A program made the position numbers and the translations under genes. Below are positions 53,601-60,539 of a DNA stretch of 64,000 bases, piece by piece. The stretch comes from Propioniciclava soli. Its GTDB lineage: Bacteria > Actinomycetota > Actinomycetes > Propionibacteriales > Propionibacteriaceae. Below the pieces are notes generated by a model, which was given only the letters and a program-made list of their open reading frames with translations, searched no databases and was not told the DNA's origin. Where the stretch lies: contig NZ_JACYOT010000005.1 in the NCBI RefSeq assembly GCF_014858005.1, positions 1 to 64,000 on the forward strand, in the 5' to 3' direction. Positions within the stretch are counted from its first letter, which is position 1. Every line of letters starts with the position of its first letter.

Positions 53601-53818
53601 AGGACGACACCATGAAGGTCATCGCCCACGAACTCACCGAGATCGTCCGCCGCGATGCCAAGACGGACTGGGCTGTGAAGGAGCAGGTCAGGGCCAAGTT
53701 GCGCACCACCATCAAGCGACTGCTTCTGAGGCACGGCTATCCGCCCGACAAGGCTCCCGACGCCACGGAACTGATCCTGAAGCAGGCCGAGGTCCTGGGT
53801 GAGAGGCAGGAGGGCTGA
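50654..53818 (+). CDS. hsdR: Type I restriction enzyme, HsdR helicase-nuclease subunit
   Basis: 1054 aa. N-terminal nuclease with Asp143 (RPDVVLF), Glu157-x-Lys159 (LFELKKPGDE), then SF2 helicase motifs: Walker A HTQGSGKS (296-303), DEAH (411-414), FTGTPIEAKD and the C-terminal RVNRTF. Long helical C-terminus. It translocates DNA and cuts unmethylated targets. ATG shares bases with the hsdS stop (TGATG). All catalytic motifs are intact. Confidence 0.96.
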   Translation: MQFAESDLEDWVLEMLAEQGWQTAHGPDIAPDTLLAERADYREVVLSDRLRNAISDLNPDLPTDAVEDAVRTALRPESAVIQSENWRAYQLLVMGVPVDYRDSDGTPRTARARLVNWETPTANDLLAVNQFTIRGPKRERRPDVVLFVNGLPLGLFELKKPGDENATVAGAYKQVQTYKAQIPDLFTWNQGIVVSDGHLARMGTLTAPPNHFQAWKTIHGSDLAGKYQPEIEVVIAGYLRPEVFLDWVRYFIAFKGDGEKAIKIGAKYHQYWAVTKAVNETVEAMENDGRAGIVWHTQGSGKSFEMAWYAGKLMQHPAMENPTLVVLTDRNDLDNQLFEETFAATKPRAPLPEAPVQADSRKHLKDLLVGRQTGGIIFSTIQKFGLTKDERDAGKRFPLLSDRLNIVVIVDEAHRSNYDFIDGFARNLRDGLPNATYIGFTGTPIEAKDRSTTAVFGDVIDTYDLTQAVEDGATVKVLYEARLAKVRLPENALDEIDDAFAVAVSGSEEEAQERLKSKWSRVEAIVGADDRLDELARDIVAHWEARKQVMPEAKCMVVAMSRRIAVALHDKFRVLRPDWYSAEDEQGRMKVVMSGSASDDEHWQEHLRSKEATRRLKVRASDPEDPLDMLIVRDMWLTGFDSPSMTTMYVDKPMAGVSLMQAITRVNRTFKDKPAGLIVDYIGIAEDLKTALGDYTKRDQDNENVGADIEKTAIPEMVKEHEIVCSILHGFSWRPLLEDTSAKAYINAVAAGVEWLLEQEHHQDPTEGLGEPQEGTQKPLTTKQRFMAHTKRLRSFFVMAPASPQATSIRDDVAYFDAVRAAISKIENAGRGAGDADAELDTAIRQIVSESMTGMGVVDIYAEAGIANPDISLIDEGFVEQITKSKRPNLQMEALKRLLASEIKAIAKRNVVKGREFSEMLGDSLLRYQNRSLDTATVVAELVRLAKALKAEHDRGAQTGLSEDELAFYDALRTNGSALEVMKDDTMKVIAHELTEIVRRDAKTDWAVKEQVRAKLRTTIKRLLLRHGYPPDKAPDATELILKQAEVLGERQEG

Positions 53819-53819
53819 C

Positions 53820-55436
53820 ATGCGCCTGAAGGAACTCCGATTCGTAGGCTTTCGACGGTTCACAGACCTGACTATCACGGACCTGCCAGACACGGCTCGT
53901 TTGATCGTTCTCGCTGGCCCAAACGGCACCGGCAAGTCGTCCATCTTCGACGGATTGAGAACCTGGCAGTTCACTCTCGGATTCAACTACGGGTGGGATG
54001 AGACCTACGGGCACAAGAAGGGATCGCCGAAGGTCGATTGGACACAACATGTGCGGGTGGCCTTTCACGGCGACCAGCACCCCAAGCATGGTGATGTTGC
54101 TGGACTCATCTACCTTCGCTCAGCATTCCGTCACGATCCAGACTTCTCGCTTGCAAATGTGTCGGTCATGCCCGATCCAACTCAGAATCAACGCACGATG
54201 AAGACCATCGACCATGACGCAAGCGTTTCCGAGAACTACCAGCGCCTCATCATGCAGTCCTTGGAGATGGTGTTTGAGGAGAATCCTGAAACGGAGCAGA
54301 TGCCTCGCAAGGAACTCAGGGACGCCATTTTGGGAGAGGTCCGCAGGTCAATGTCAAACGTGTTCGATGACCTTACGGTCGAGGAGGTGAGCGGTATCGG
54401 TAAACCTAGCAGTCCGGCCACTTTCCTGTTCAGCAAGGGACAGTCGAAGCGTTTCCTGTACAAGAACCTTTCCGCAGGAGAGAAGGCGCTGTTTGACCTG
54501 ATTCTGGACATCGTGATAAAGCGTTCCCACTTCAGCGATTCGGTCTGGTGCATTGACGAACCTGAGGCCCACATCGGAACTCGCGCACAGGCTCGCCTCC
54601 TGCGTGAGATGTACCGGCTACTTCCTGTCGGTTCGCAACTGATCCTCGCATCACACAGCATCGGACTAATGAAGGAGGCGGTTCGTATCGGGGCCGAGCG
54701 GCCAGGTGCAGTCGTCTTCCTCGACATGGATGGACACGACTTCGATGCGGTGACCGTGATCCGACCCACAGTTCCGGATCGAGCATTCTGGCAACGCTCG
54801 CTGGATGTAGCCCTTGATGACCTTGCCGCACTCGTCTCGCCGCGTGAAGTCGTGATGTGTGAGGGCAGACCAGGAGCAAGCAAGGGGAAGAATGCAGATT
54901 TCGACGCCAAGTGCTACCGCACGATATTTCATCCGCAGTTCCCCGACACAGACTTTCTTTCTGTCGGAAACAGCGATGATGCCAGCAACGACACACTGGG
55001 CTTAGGTGTAGCGCTCCAAACGCTGACTCCTGGAACAGAGATCATTCGCCTCATCGACCGCGATCTTCGAACTGACGAAGAGATTGACCTTGCAGGGAAG
55101 CAAGGAGTCCAGGTCTTGTCCAGACGTCACATTGAGTCGTTCCTATATGACGATGAGGTCCTGACGGCGCTGTGCCATCAATATGGAAGATCAGACTTAG
55201 TGAGTGAGATCGTCTCGTTAAAGCAAGATGCCATAAAGGCGGCAACGGCCCGAGGCAAGGATGCTGACGACATTAAGGCTGCCGCGGGTGATATTTACAA
55301 CGGAGTCAGGACCAAACTCAACATCCGTCAACCAGGAAGCAACCAATACGCATTCGCTACCGCGATGCTGGCCCCGCTTATTCGGCCCGGGATGTCCGTC
55401 TATGACGAACTAAGGAAGTGCATCTTCGCTTCGTAA
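53820..55436 (+). CDS. AAA-ATPase with TOPRIM-like C-terminus (OLD/PARIS-like)
   Basis: 538 aa. SMC-like ABC ATPase: Walker A LAGPNGTGKSSIFDG (33-40 core), signature NLSAGEKALFD (216-226), Walker B VWCIDEPEAH (242-251), H-loop SQLILASHS. The C-terminal third has a TOPRIM/DUF4435-like nuclease: Glu348 (VVMCEGRP), LIDRD (411-415), RRHIESFLYDDEVL. This matches OLD or fused AriA-AriB (PARIS) organisation. CAGGAGGGCTGAC precedes ATG 53820. Lower GC than hsdR, so probably a separate acquisition into the RM module, giving a second defence layer. Confidence 0.75.
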   Translation: MRLKELRFVGFRRFTDLTITDLPDTARLIVLAGPNGTGKSSIFDGLRTWQFTLGFNYGWDETYGHKKGSPKVDWTQHVRVAFHGDQHPKHGDVAGLIYLRSAFRHDPDFSLANVSVMPDPTQNQRTMKTIDHDASVSENYQRLIMQSLEMVFEENPETEQMPRKELRDAILGEVRRSMSNVFDDLTVEEVSGIGKPSSPATFLFSKGQSKRFLYKNLSAGEKALFDLILDIVIKRSHFSDSVWCIDEPEAHIGTRAQARLLREMYRLLPVGSQLILASHSIGLMKEAVRIGAERPGAVVFLDMDGHDFDAVTVIRPTVPDRAFWQRSLDVALDDLAALVSPREVVMCEGRPGASKGKNADFDAKCYRTIFHPQFPDTDFLSVGNSDDASNDTLGLGVALQTLTPGTEIIRLIDRDLRTDEEIDLAGKQGVQVLSRRHIESFLYDDEVLTALCHQYGRSDLVSEIVSLKQDAIKAATARGKDADDIKAAAGDIYNGVRTKLNIRQPGSNQYAFATAMLAPLIRPGMSVYDELRKCIFAS

Positions 55437-55505
55437 TCTTCGTACACCTGTGCGCCTACTCTCGCTAGCACCCAGTCACCCAAGGCCGATCCGAGAGGGA
55501 CCGTC

Positions 55506-55697
55506 ATGAACCAGCCCCGCAAGCCCGACGCCGCCCGTCAGGCTGACCTGGAGCGCCTCGACGCCCAGTTCGCCGCCGAGGACCGCGAGGACCGCCGCAA
55601 GGAGGCAGAGCGCCGCCGCAAGGGCCTCCCGGAGCCCAAGCGCGATCTCCGCGCCTTCGAGGGCTTCGCGGACGGTGGAGCGGCTCCGCGCGACTGA
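55506..55697 (+). CDS. Small highly charged protein
   Basis: 63 aa, rich in Arg, Glu, Asp, Ala (ADLERLDAQFAAEDREDRRK, then EAERRRKGLPEPKRDLR), a single amphipathic helix with charged heptads. GAGAGGGACCGTC before ATG gives a fair site. Convergent with the 53-aa gene next door by 3 bp. Function unknown. Confidence 0.55.
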   Translation: MNQPRKPDAARQADLERLDAQFAAEDREDRRKEAERRRKGLPEPKRDLRAFEGFADGGAAPRD

Positions 55698-55700
55698 TCG

Positions 55701-55862
55701 TCAGCGGTTCGCCTCCCACGACTCTTCCAGCAGCACGCTCGCGATGGCGTACTCGGCGCGGTCCCGGTCGAGGTCGGGGACGAGGTGGGTGAGGTTGTCC
55801 GTGGCACGCTCGGCTGCCTCGAAGACGGCGGTGATGATCTGCTGGCTGGTCGCTCTCTTCAT
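55701..55862 (-). CDS. 53-aa hypothetical protein
   Basis: Reads MKRATSQQIITAVFEAAERA, then TDNLTHLVPDLDRDRAEYAI, ASVLLEESWEANR. Two predicted helices. Starts 1 bp inside the right-end region; codon use fits the backbone. Convergent with the 63-aa gene. No family recognised. Confidence 0.5.
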   Translation of the reverse strand: MKRATSQQIITAVFEAAERATDNLTHLVPDLDRDRAEYAIASVLLEESWEANR

Positions 55863-56099
55863 GCGCCTGGACTGTAGCCAGGACCAATGACATCCGATAG
55901 CGGTTGCGGATCGTCTGCTCTTGCGGCAAACAACCGTTCTTGCTGGCGCACCAGCCGCAGCCCGCCTCTTCTCGCCCTACTCTGCACAAGTCGATGTCGG
56001 ATGTTGTGCAAGGTAGCAAGAGACGAACGGACCGTGATGCCTCTCGTTCTATCCTGCATATCTCCTAGTTGTCAGTGCATGGTGCCGCGAGACGGGACA
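55863..56099. repeat. Right end with TnsB-type binding sites
   Basis: No gene. GTGCAAGGTA at 56006-56015 is the exact inverse of 40541-40550; further TGCA-centred relatives are CTGCACAAG (near 55982), CCTGCATATC (near 56054) and GTGCATGG (near 56075). The end TGTCCCGTCTCGC reads inward from 56099. Confidence 0.75.
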
Positions 56100-56104
56100 C
56101 AGTC
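56100..56104. repeat. 5-bp target site duplication, right copy (Tn7-like)
   Basis: CAGTC, identical to 40500-40504, immediately after GGGACA. Confidence 0.9.
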
Positions 56105-56198
56105 TGTCAGTCCCCACCGGCGCCCCTCCCCCCGCACGGCCACTGGCAGAGCTAGAAGCCCGCCTCCGACCGGCTCGGACCACGGTGGACGCGGTACA

Positions 56199-56456
56199 TC
56201 ATCGATAGACGTCTGCGCGGTGCTCGATGGCCGCGATCGCCACGCGGGTGTCAATTCGATAGATGACGCGGTAGTCACCGCGGCGTGCGCTGTGCAGACC
56301 CTCCAGGTTGATGCGCAGCGCTTTGCCGGCCCGTTGAGGATTGCTGGCCAGAGGTCCGTAGATGAACTCGATGACCGCTGCAGCGACCTTCTCGGGCAGC
56401 CGATGCAGGGCACGCCTGGCCGCGGGGGTCCACGAAATCTCATACGTGTCAGCCAT
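56199..56456 (-). CDS. relE: RelE/ParE-family toxin
   Basis: 85 aa. EISWTPAARRALHRLPEKVA, then INLEGLHSARRGDYRVIYRI and HRADVYR are RelE/ParE toxin features (Arg and His near the C-terminus). Overlaps the antitoxin stop by 4 bp. Toxin acts on ribosome-bound mRNA or gyrase; which is not clear. Confidence 0.9.
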   Translation of the reverse strand: MADTYEISWTPAARRALHRLPEKVAAAVIEFIYGPLASNPQRAGKALRINLEGLHSARRGDYRVIYRIDTRVAIAAIEHRADVYR

Positions 56457-56737
56457 CAGCGGCCAAGCGTCGCGAGAAGCTCTTCCTTGCTCATGACCTC
56501 GGCCCGGCCTGCGAGCAGCTCGGCAAGACTCTCCCGAACCTGGCCCACCAGCTCAGGACGGCTCATGACCTCGAGCGTCTCCTCCAGCGAAGCCAGATCA
56601 TCGGTGCTGATCACCACTGCAGCTGGTTTGCCGTGGCGGGTGATCACCACCCGGTCATGCTGGTGCTCAACTTGGTCGACCACCTCGGACAGGTGGTTCT
56701 TCACATCCCTGAGTGCCATGGTTGCATCCGCGCTCAT
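56456..56737 (-). CDS. Phd/YefM-family antitoxin
   Basis: 93 aa. MALRDVKNHLSEVVDQVEHQ with TRHGKPAAVVISTDDLASLE is the Phd fold; the C-terminal helix (ELLAGRAEVMSKEELL) wraps the toxin. ATG 56737 is called; an in-frame ATG at 56719 is possible. Overlapping palindromes lie right at its start, giving classic conditional self-repression. Just outside the Tn7-like element. Confidence 0.9.
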   Translation of the reverse strand: MSADATMALRDVKNHLSEVVDQVEHQHDRVVITRHGKPAAVVISTDDLASLEETLEVMSRPELVGQVRESLAELLAGRAEVMSKEELLATLGR

Positions 56738-56738
56738 G

Positions 56739-56756
56739 GCTACAAGTGTAGCTACA
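56739..56756. promoter_or_regulatory. Antitoxin operator palindromes
   Basis: GCTACA-AG-TGTAGC at 56739-56752 and overlapping TGTAGCTACA at 56747-56756, ending 1 bp before the antitoxin ATG. Typical arrangement for YefM/Phd autorepression. Confidence 0.7.
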
Positions 56757-56773
56757 ACGAGGCGTGTCGCCCC

Positions 56774-56968
56774 ATGCTGCTCGTGGTGTTCGGCCCGCCG
56801 GCCGTGGGGAAGATGACGGTTGGCCGCGCGCTGGCCGAGTCTGGTCGCTTCCGGCTGTTCCACAACCACATGACGATCGAGCCCCTGCTCGAAACCTTCG
56901 GGTTCGAGACGCCGCCGTTCGACACGCTCAACAGCGAGTTCCGGCGGCGGGTCCTGGAGGCCTCTCGC
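56774..56968 (+). pseudogene. Truncated P-loop kinase fragment
   Basis: The first 65 codons (MLLVVFGPPAVGKMTVGRAL, then HNHMTIEPLLETFGF) look like an AAA/shikimate-kinase-type ATP-binding protein with Walker A GPPAVGKMT. After EASRP the frame turns into an unrelated low-quality tail (to 57103), so the gene is cut short. Possibly broken by an old insertion or recombination near the transposon. Not functional. Confidence 0.55.
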
Positions 56969-57099
56969 CCTCGTCTCACCGGCCTGTGCAGCCCGTCGCC
57001 GAGAGACATCTCCCAGCCCTGGACGTGTCTGCGCTCCCCGAGCCAACACCGGGGTGGTCAGGAAAGACGCCGCTGTCAGAGCCGATTAGAGTGGCTCCC

Positions 57100-58440
57100 A
57101 TGACCCGGTTGAGCATGTGGCATGCCCAAGACACGATCGAAGGCCGCAAGATCAGTCGGGCCAAGGGCGTCCTCATCGCGCTGATCGCTGTGACGTCGCT
57201 GCTCCCGCTGGTGTTCGTCTCCCCCGACGACGCTCCCCTGCTGGTCAACGTTTACAAGTACGTGGCCAAGACGGGCGCGTTCGTCGGCAGCATGCTGCTC
57301 ATCTGGCAGTTCATCCTGGGCTTCCGCGGGGCCCTGTCGTCGTTCTTCCCCGATCTCACGTGGATCGTCGAACTCCACAAGACACTCGGGCAGTGGGGCG
57401 TCCCGATCATCCTGCTGCATCCCGTGTTCATCGGCCTCTACTACCTCGAGACGCGCGGGCAGAACATCTACGCCCTGGACCTGGGTGACAGCTTCTCCCA
57501 GCTCGTGCTGCTCGGCATGGTCACGCTGGCCGTCATCGCGTTCGTCGTCGTGACGAGCGTGTGGTTCCGCGGCCGCCTGGGCTTCTACCCGTGGCTCTAC
57601 ACCCACATGTCGGCCTACGTCGTGCCGCCGTTCCTGTTCATCCACAGCTTCCTGCTCGGCCCGACGATCCAGGGCACCTTCCTGCAGTACTACTGGTGGT
57701 TCTTCACCGCCGTCATCGCGGCCCTGTTCGTCTACCGCATCCTGCACAAGCTGGGCCTGTTCAGCGCGCGCTACCGCGTGGCCACCACCCGGACGGTGGC
57801 CGACTCCACCACCGAGATCACGATGGACGCCGTGCACCGCCGCATCGTGCCCGCGCCGGGGCAGTTCATCTACCTGCGCCACAACCTGGCGGAAAACTCG
57901 CACCCCTACACCGTCTCGACCTACGACGAGGAGCGGAAGCGCCTCGGCATCACCGCCAAGCAGGAGGGCGACCAGACGGCTGCGCTCCAGAAGGCCCAGG
58001 AGGGTGACCTCTTCATCATTGACGGCCCGTACGGCGTGTTCACGCGCCCGGCGCGGGAGGCCGCTCTCCCCCTCGTCGTGATCGCCGGCGGCATCGGCAT
58101 CACGCCGTTTCGCCGCCTCTGGCAGGACGCCGAGCGGCGGCAGAACCGCGAGGTGCACGTCTTCTACGCCAACGAGACGTTCGACGAGATCTCCTACCGC
58201 GACGAGCTGGACGCCCTTGAGCACGTCCAGGTCGTCCACGTGTTGAACGACGAGCCGGACTTCGACGGCGAGACCGGTCTGGTGGACGTCGACGTGCTGG
58301 AGCGGAACCTGCCCCGGGACATCACGGACTACCAGTACCTGCTCTGCGGTCCCCCGCCGATGATCACCTCGCTGGAGGAGGAACTGCTCGAGGCCGGCGT
58401 CCCCGACGACCAGGTGAGCCACGAGCTGTTCGCCACCTGA
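57100..58440 (+). CDS. Ferric-reductase-like flavoprotein oxidoreductase
   Basis: 446 aa. Six membrane helices in residues 22-235 (ferric-reductase-like heme/TM domain with GFYPWLYTHMSAYVVPPFL His), then an FAD/NAD(P)H reductase module: ENSHPYTVST, DGPYGVFTRP, VIAGGIGITPFRRLWQ and YLLCGPPPM. Resembles bacterial NOX/ferric reductase-type ferredoxin reductases. ATG 57100; ATG 57115 is possible. Followed by a strong palindrome. Confidence 0.9.
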   Translation: MTRLSMWHAQDTIEGRKISRAKGVLIALIAVTSLLPLVFVSPDDAPLLVNVYKYVAKTGAFVGSMLLIWQFILGFRGALSSFFPDLTWIVELHKTLGQWGVPIILLHPVFIGLYYLETRGQNIYALDLGDSFSQLVLLGMVTLAVIAFVVVTSVWFRGRLGFYPWLYTHMSAYVVPPFLFIHSFLLGPTIQGTFLQYYWWFFTAVIAALFVYRILHKLGLFSARYRVATTRTVADSTTEITMDAVHRRIVPAPGQFIYLRHNLAENSHPYTVSTYDEERKRLGITAKQEGDQTAALQKAQEGDLFIIDGPYGVFTRPAREAALPLVVIAGGIGITPFRRLWQDAERRQNREVHVFYANETFDEISYRDELDALEHVQVVHVLNDEPDFDGETGLVDVDVLERNLPRDITDYQYLLCGPPPMITSLEEELLEAGVPDDQVSHELFAT

Positions 58441-58486
58441 TCGGCACGCAGCATGATCGGCGCGCAGCAGGATCGAGCCCGCCACG

Positions 58487-58524
58487 CAGCAGGGCCCCGG
58501 GACGCGCGTCCCGGGGCCCTGCTG
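58487..58524. terminator. 38-bp perfect palindrome, bidirectional terminator
   Basis: Two 19-bp arms with no spacer (left arm begins CAGCAGGGCCCCGG, centre GACGCGCGTC) between convergent genes. No clean U-run, but stem stability is extreme. Confidence 0.75.
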
Positions 58525-58554
58525 ATGTCTGTCGAAAACGACAGGCGAGACCGG

Positions 58555-58833
58555 TCAGACCTCGTCCTGGCGCACCTCGCGCTCGACGACCTGGTTGTTC
58601 ACCGGGCCGCCGGCGACACCGCCGGTGCCCTGCACGTCGGTACGCTCGCTGGTGACGCGCGTGCGGGGGCGGTTCACGAGGAGACCCACCACGAGCCAGA
58701 TCGCCGCAGCGACCATGAGAATGAGGCCGATCATGGCCGTGTCGACGCCCTCGATCATGTCGGACAGGGCGAAGTACAAGATGGCACCGATCACGGCCAG
58801 GGTGATCGGGCCGCCGATGTTCGCGACGCGCAT
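58555..58833 (-). CDS. DUF6458 membrane protein
   Basis: 92 aa with two helices (ITLAVIGAILYFALSDMIEG and MIGLILMVAAAIWLVVGLLV) and a polar tail. Matches DUF6458 (actinobacterial two-TM protein). Role unknown; single gene. Confidence 0.85.
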   Translation of the reverse strand: MRVANIGGPITLAVIGAILYFALSDMIEGVDTAMIGLILMVAAAIWLVVGLLVNRPRTRVTSERTDVQGTGGVAGGPVNNQVVEREVRQDEV

Positions 58834-58937
58834 GGTTCTTGCCTTTCGGGCTGGAGGTCCCAGCGACCTCCGGTCGGTTCACTGTAACGGGTGGTTGAGC
58901 CTTCATCCAGAACGCGCGCGGGTGACACGCCGCCCCC

Positions 58938-60539
58938 TCAACCCGCGTGAACCAGCTCCCCCCGCAGCCACGTCTGTGCCACGCGCACGTCGCCCAGCTG
59001 AGCCGCTGGGAGGGCGAACGGGTCGGCGTCCAGCACCACGAACGAGGCGTCGTAGCCGGGCGCGAGGCGTCCGACGCCCCGCAGCTGCGTGATCTGGGCG
59101 GCGCGGCCGGTGTACAGCTCGAGCGCCTCGCCGACGCCGATCGCCTGGGACGGGGTGAACGCCGAGCCGTCCCACGTCCGCCGGTCGACCGCCGCGCGGA
59201 TGGAGGTGAACGGGTTGTCGCAGTCCACCCAGGTCGTGGCCGGCGAGTCGGACGCCAGCGCGACGGTCGCGCCGGCATCCAGCAGGCGCCGCAGCGGGTA
59301 GGCGTGCTCGGCGGCGCTCGGGTTCAGGTTGGCCCGGTAGGACTCCCACTCGGCGAAGAAGAAGATCGTGTGCGTCACGAGCCCGAACCGCATGCGCGCG
59401 GCGGCGATCCGCGCGAGCATGGCGGGCGTCACGAGCGTGCAGTGCTCGAACACGATCGAGGGCCGCTCGGCCAGCCACGGCGTGGCGTCGGCGAAGAGGT
59501 CCAGCAGGTGCGTGATGCCCCGATCCCCCATCACGTGGATGCGGCACTGGACGCCGTTCGCGCGCGCCCAGTCGGCCGCGGCCCGAAGGTCGTCGTCCGT
59601 CGCCGTGGCCAGGCCGTGGTCGTGGCTGCCCGGGTAGCACTCCTCCACCCAGGCCGTCCGGGAGGAGTAGGCCCCGTCCATGAAGACCTTGACCCCGCCG
59701 ATGCGAATCTGGCCGGTGCGGTCGGCGTCCGTCACCGGGGGCATCGCGTCCGGATCCCACCCGAAGAACACCGCGACCTGCGGCAGGAAGCCGCGCTCCA
59801 CGGCCAGCCGGTACACCGTCAGCGGATCGTCGACGAACGTCGCGAGCAGGTCGTCGAGCGCCACCAGCCCGAAGCCGAGGAAGTGGTCGTTCAGCGCGAC
59901 CAACCGGTCCGCCAGGTCGGACGCGGTGGGCGCCGGTTGGTGCCTGGCCACCAGGTCGACCGCCGCGCTCTCGATGAGACGGCCGTCGAGGTGGCCGTCG
60001 GCGTCGCGCCCGAGGCGTCCGCCGGCGGGGTCGGGGCTCGCGTCGTCCAGGCCCGCCCGGGCCAGCGCGACCGAGTTCACCAGCGCGTTGTGGCCGTCGG
60101 CGCGGCGCAGCAGCACCGGCTGGGTGCTGGTGAGCGCGTCCAGGTCGACGCGCGTGGGCCCGCCGTCGGGGTAGGCGTCCTCGTTGTAGCCGAAACCGGA
60201 CACCCAGGCGTCCGGCCCCGCGCCCCACCCCGGGTGGGCGCGCAGCGCGGCGAGGACGTCGGCCTTCGACCGGCAGGTCGGGGGCAACAGGTTGGTCGCA
60301 TCCGCGAGCAGCGCCATGAACAGCGGATGGGTGTGCACGTCGAGCATCCCGGGCAGCACGCGCGCTCCCCCGAGGTCGATCACGTCGTCGGACGCCGCCG
60401 CCTCCGCCGGCACGTCCCCGACCGGCCCCACCCAGGTGATGCGTCCGTCCGCCACGGTGAAGGCGCACAGGGCCTCAGGGTCGACCGTCGGGTCGGCCAG
60501 GAGTCCGGTGAACAGCCGCGCGTGGGTGAACGTCGTCAT
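58938..60539 (-). CDS. Amidohydrolase family protein (YtcJ/Amidohydro_3 type)
   Basis: 533 aa. Metal-binding MLDVHTHPLFM near the N-terminus and the FMDGAYSSRTAW, HVMGDRGITHLLDLFADATPW, FEHCTLVTP and ALASDSPATTW segments identify a YtcJ-like metal-dependent hydrolase. Its ATG overlaps the stop of the DUF-type gene upstream by 4 bp. Substrate unknown. Confidence 0.92.
   Translation of the reverse strand: MTTFTHARLFTGLLADPTVDPEALCAFTVADGRITWVGPVGDVPAEAAASDDVIDLGGARVLPGMLDVHTHPLFMALLADATNLLPPTCRSKADVLAALRAHPGWGAGPDAWVSGFGYNEDAYPDGGPTRVDLDALTSTQPVLLRRADGHNALVNSVALARAGLDDASPDPAGGRLGRDADGHLDGRLIESAAVDLVARHQPAPTASDLADRLVALNDHFLGFGLVALDDLLATFVDDPLTVYRLAVERGFLPQVAVFFGWDPDAMPPVTDADRTGQIRIGGVKVFMDGAYSSRTAWVEECYPGSHDHGLATATDDDLRAAADWARANGVQCRIHVMGDRGITHLLDLFADATPWLAERPSIVFEHCTLVTPAMLARIAAARMRFGLVTHTIFFFAEWESYRANLNPSAAEHAYPLRRLLDAGATVALASDSPATTWVDCDNPFTSIRAAVDRRTWDGSAFTPSQAIGVGEALELYTGRAAQITQLRGVGRLAPGYDASFVVLDADPFALPAAQLGDVRVAQTWLRGELVHAG

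Larger units (their letters stand above)
40505..56099. mobile_element. Tn7-like transposon, 15,595 bp, with type I RM cargo
   Basis: Complete element: TGTCCC...GGGACA termini, exact 5-bp duplication CAGTC, internal TnsB-type repeats at both ends, and tnsA-tnsB-tnsC-tniQ in canonical order reading inward from the left end. No tnsE, no second tnsD, no CRISPR genes, so targeting should run through the single TniQ. Cargo: GIY-YIG-like gene, Arc-type regulator, winged-helix gene, hsdMSR, an AAA-TOPRIM gene and two short ORFs. The tns-proximal end lies 34 bp from a dif-like site, parallel to the way Tn7 places its tns-proximal end next to glmS. Single-copy ends and intact ORFs suggest a recent, probably active element. 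Confidence 0.92.

Noticed and set aside
40505-56099. CRISPR-associated transposon (CAST)
   Set aside because: No Cas genes, crRNA-like repeats or second tniQ are present inside the element.
40505-56104. Prophage or integrative element with tyrosine recombinase using dif
   Set aside because: No integrase; ends are TGTCCC with 5-bp duplication, so it is a DDE transposon rather than an IMEX-type dif integrant.
58441-58500. Short direct repeats (GCAGCA-type) as a VNTR
   Set aside because: Only two to three loose copies, better explained as flank of the 38-bp palindrome.
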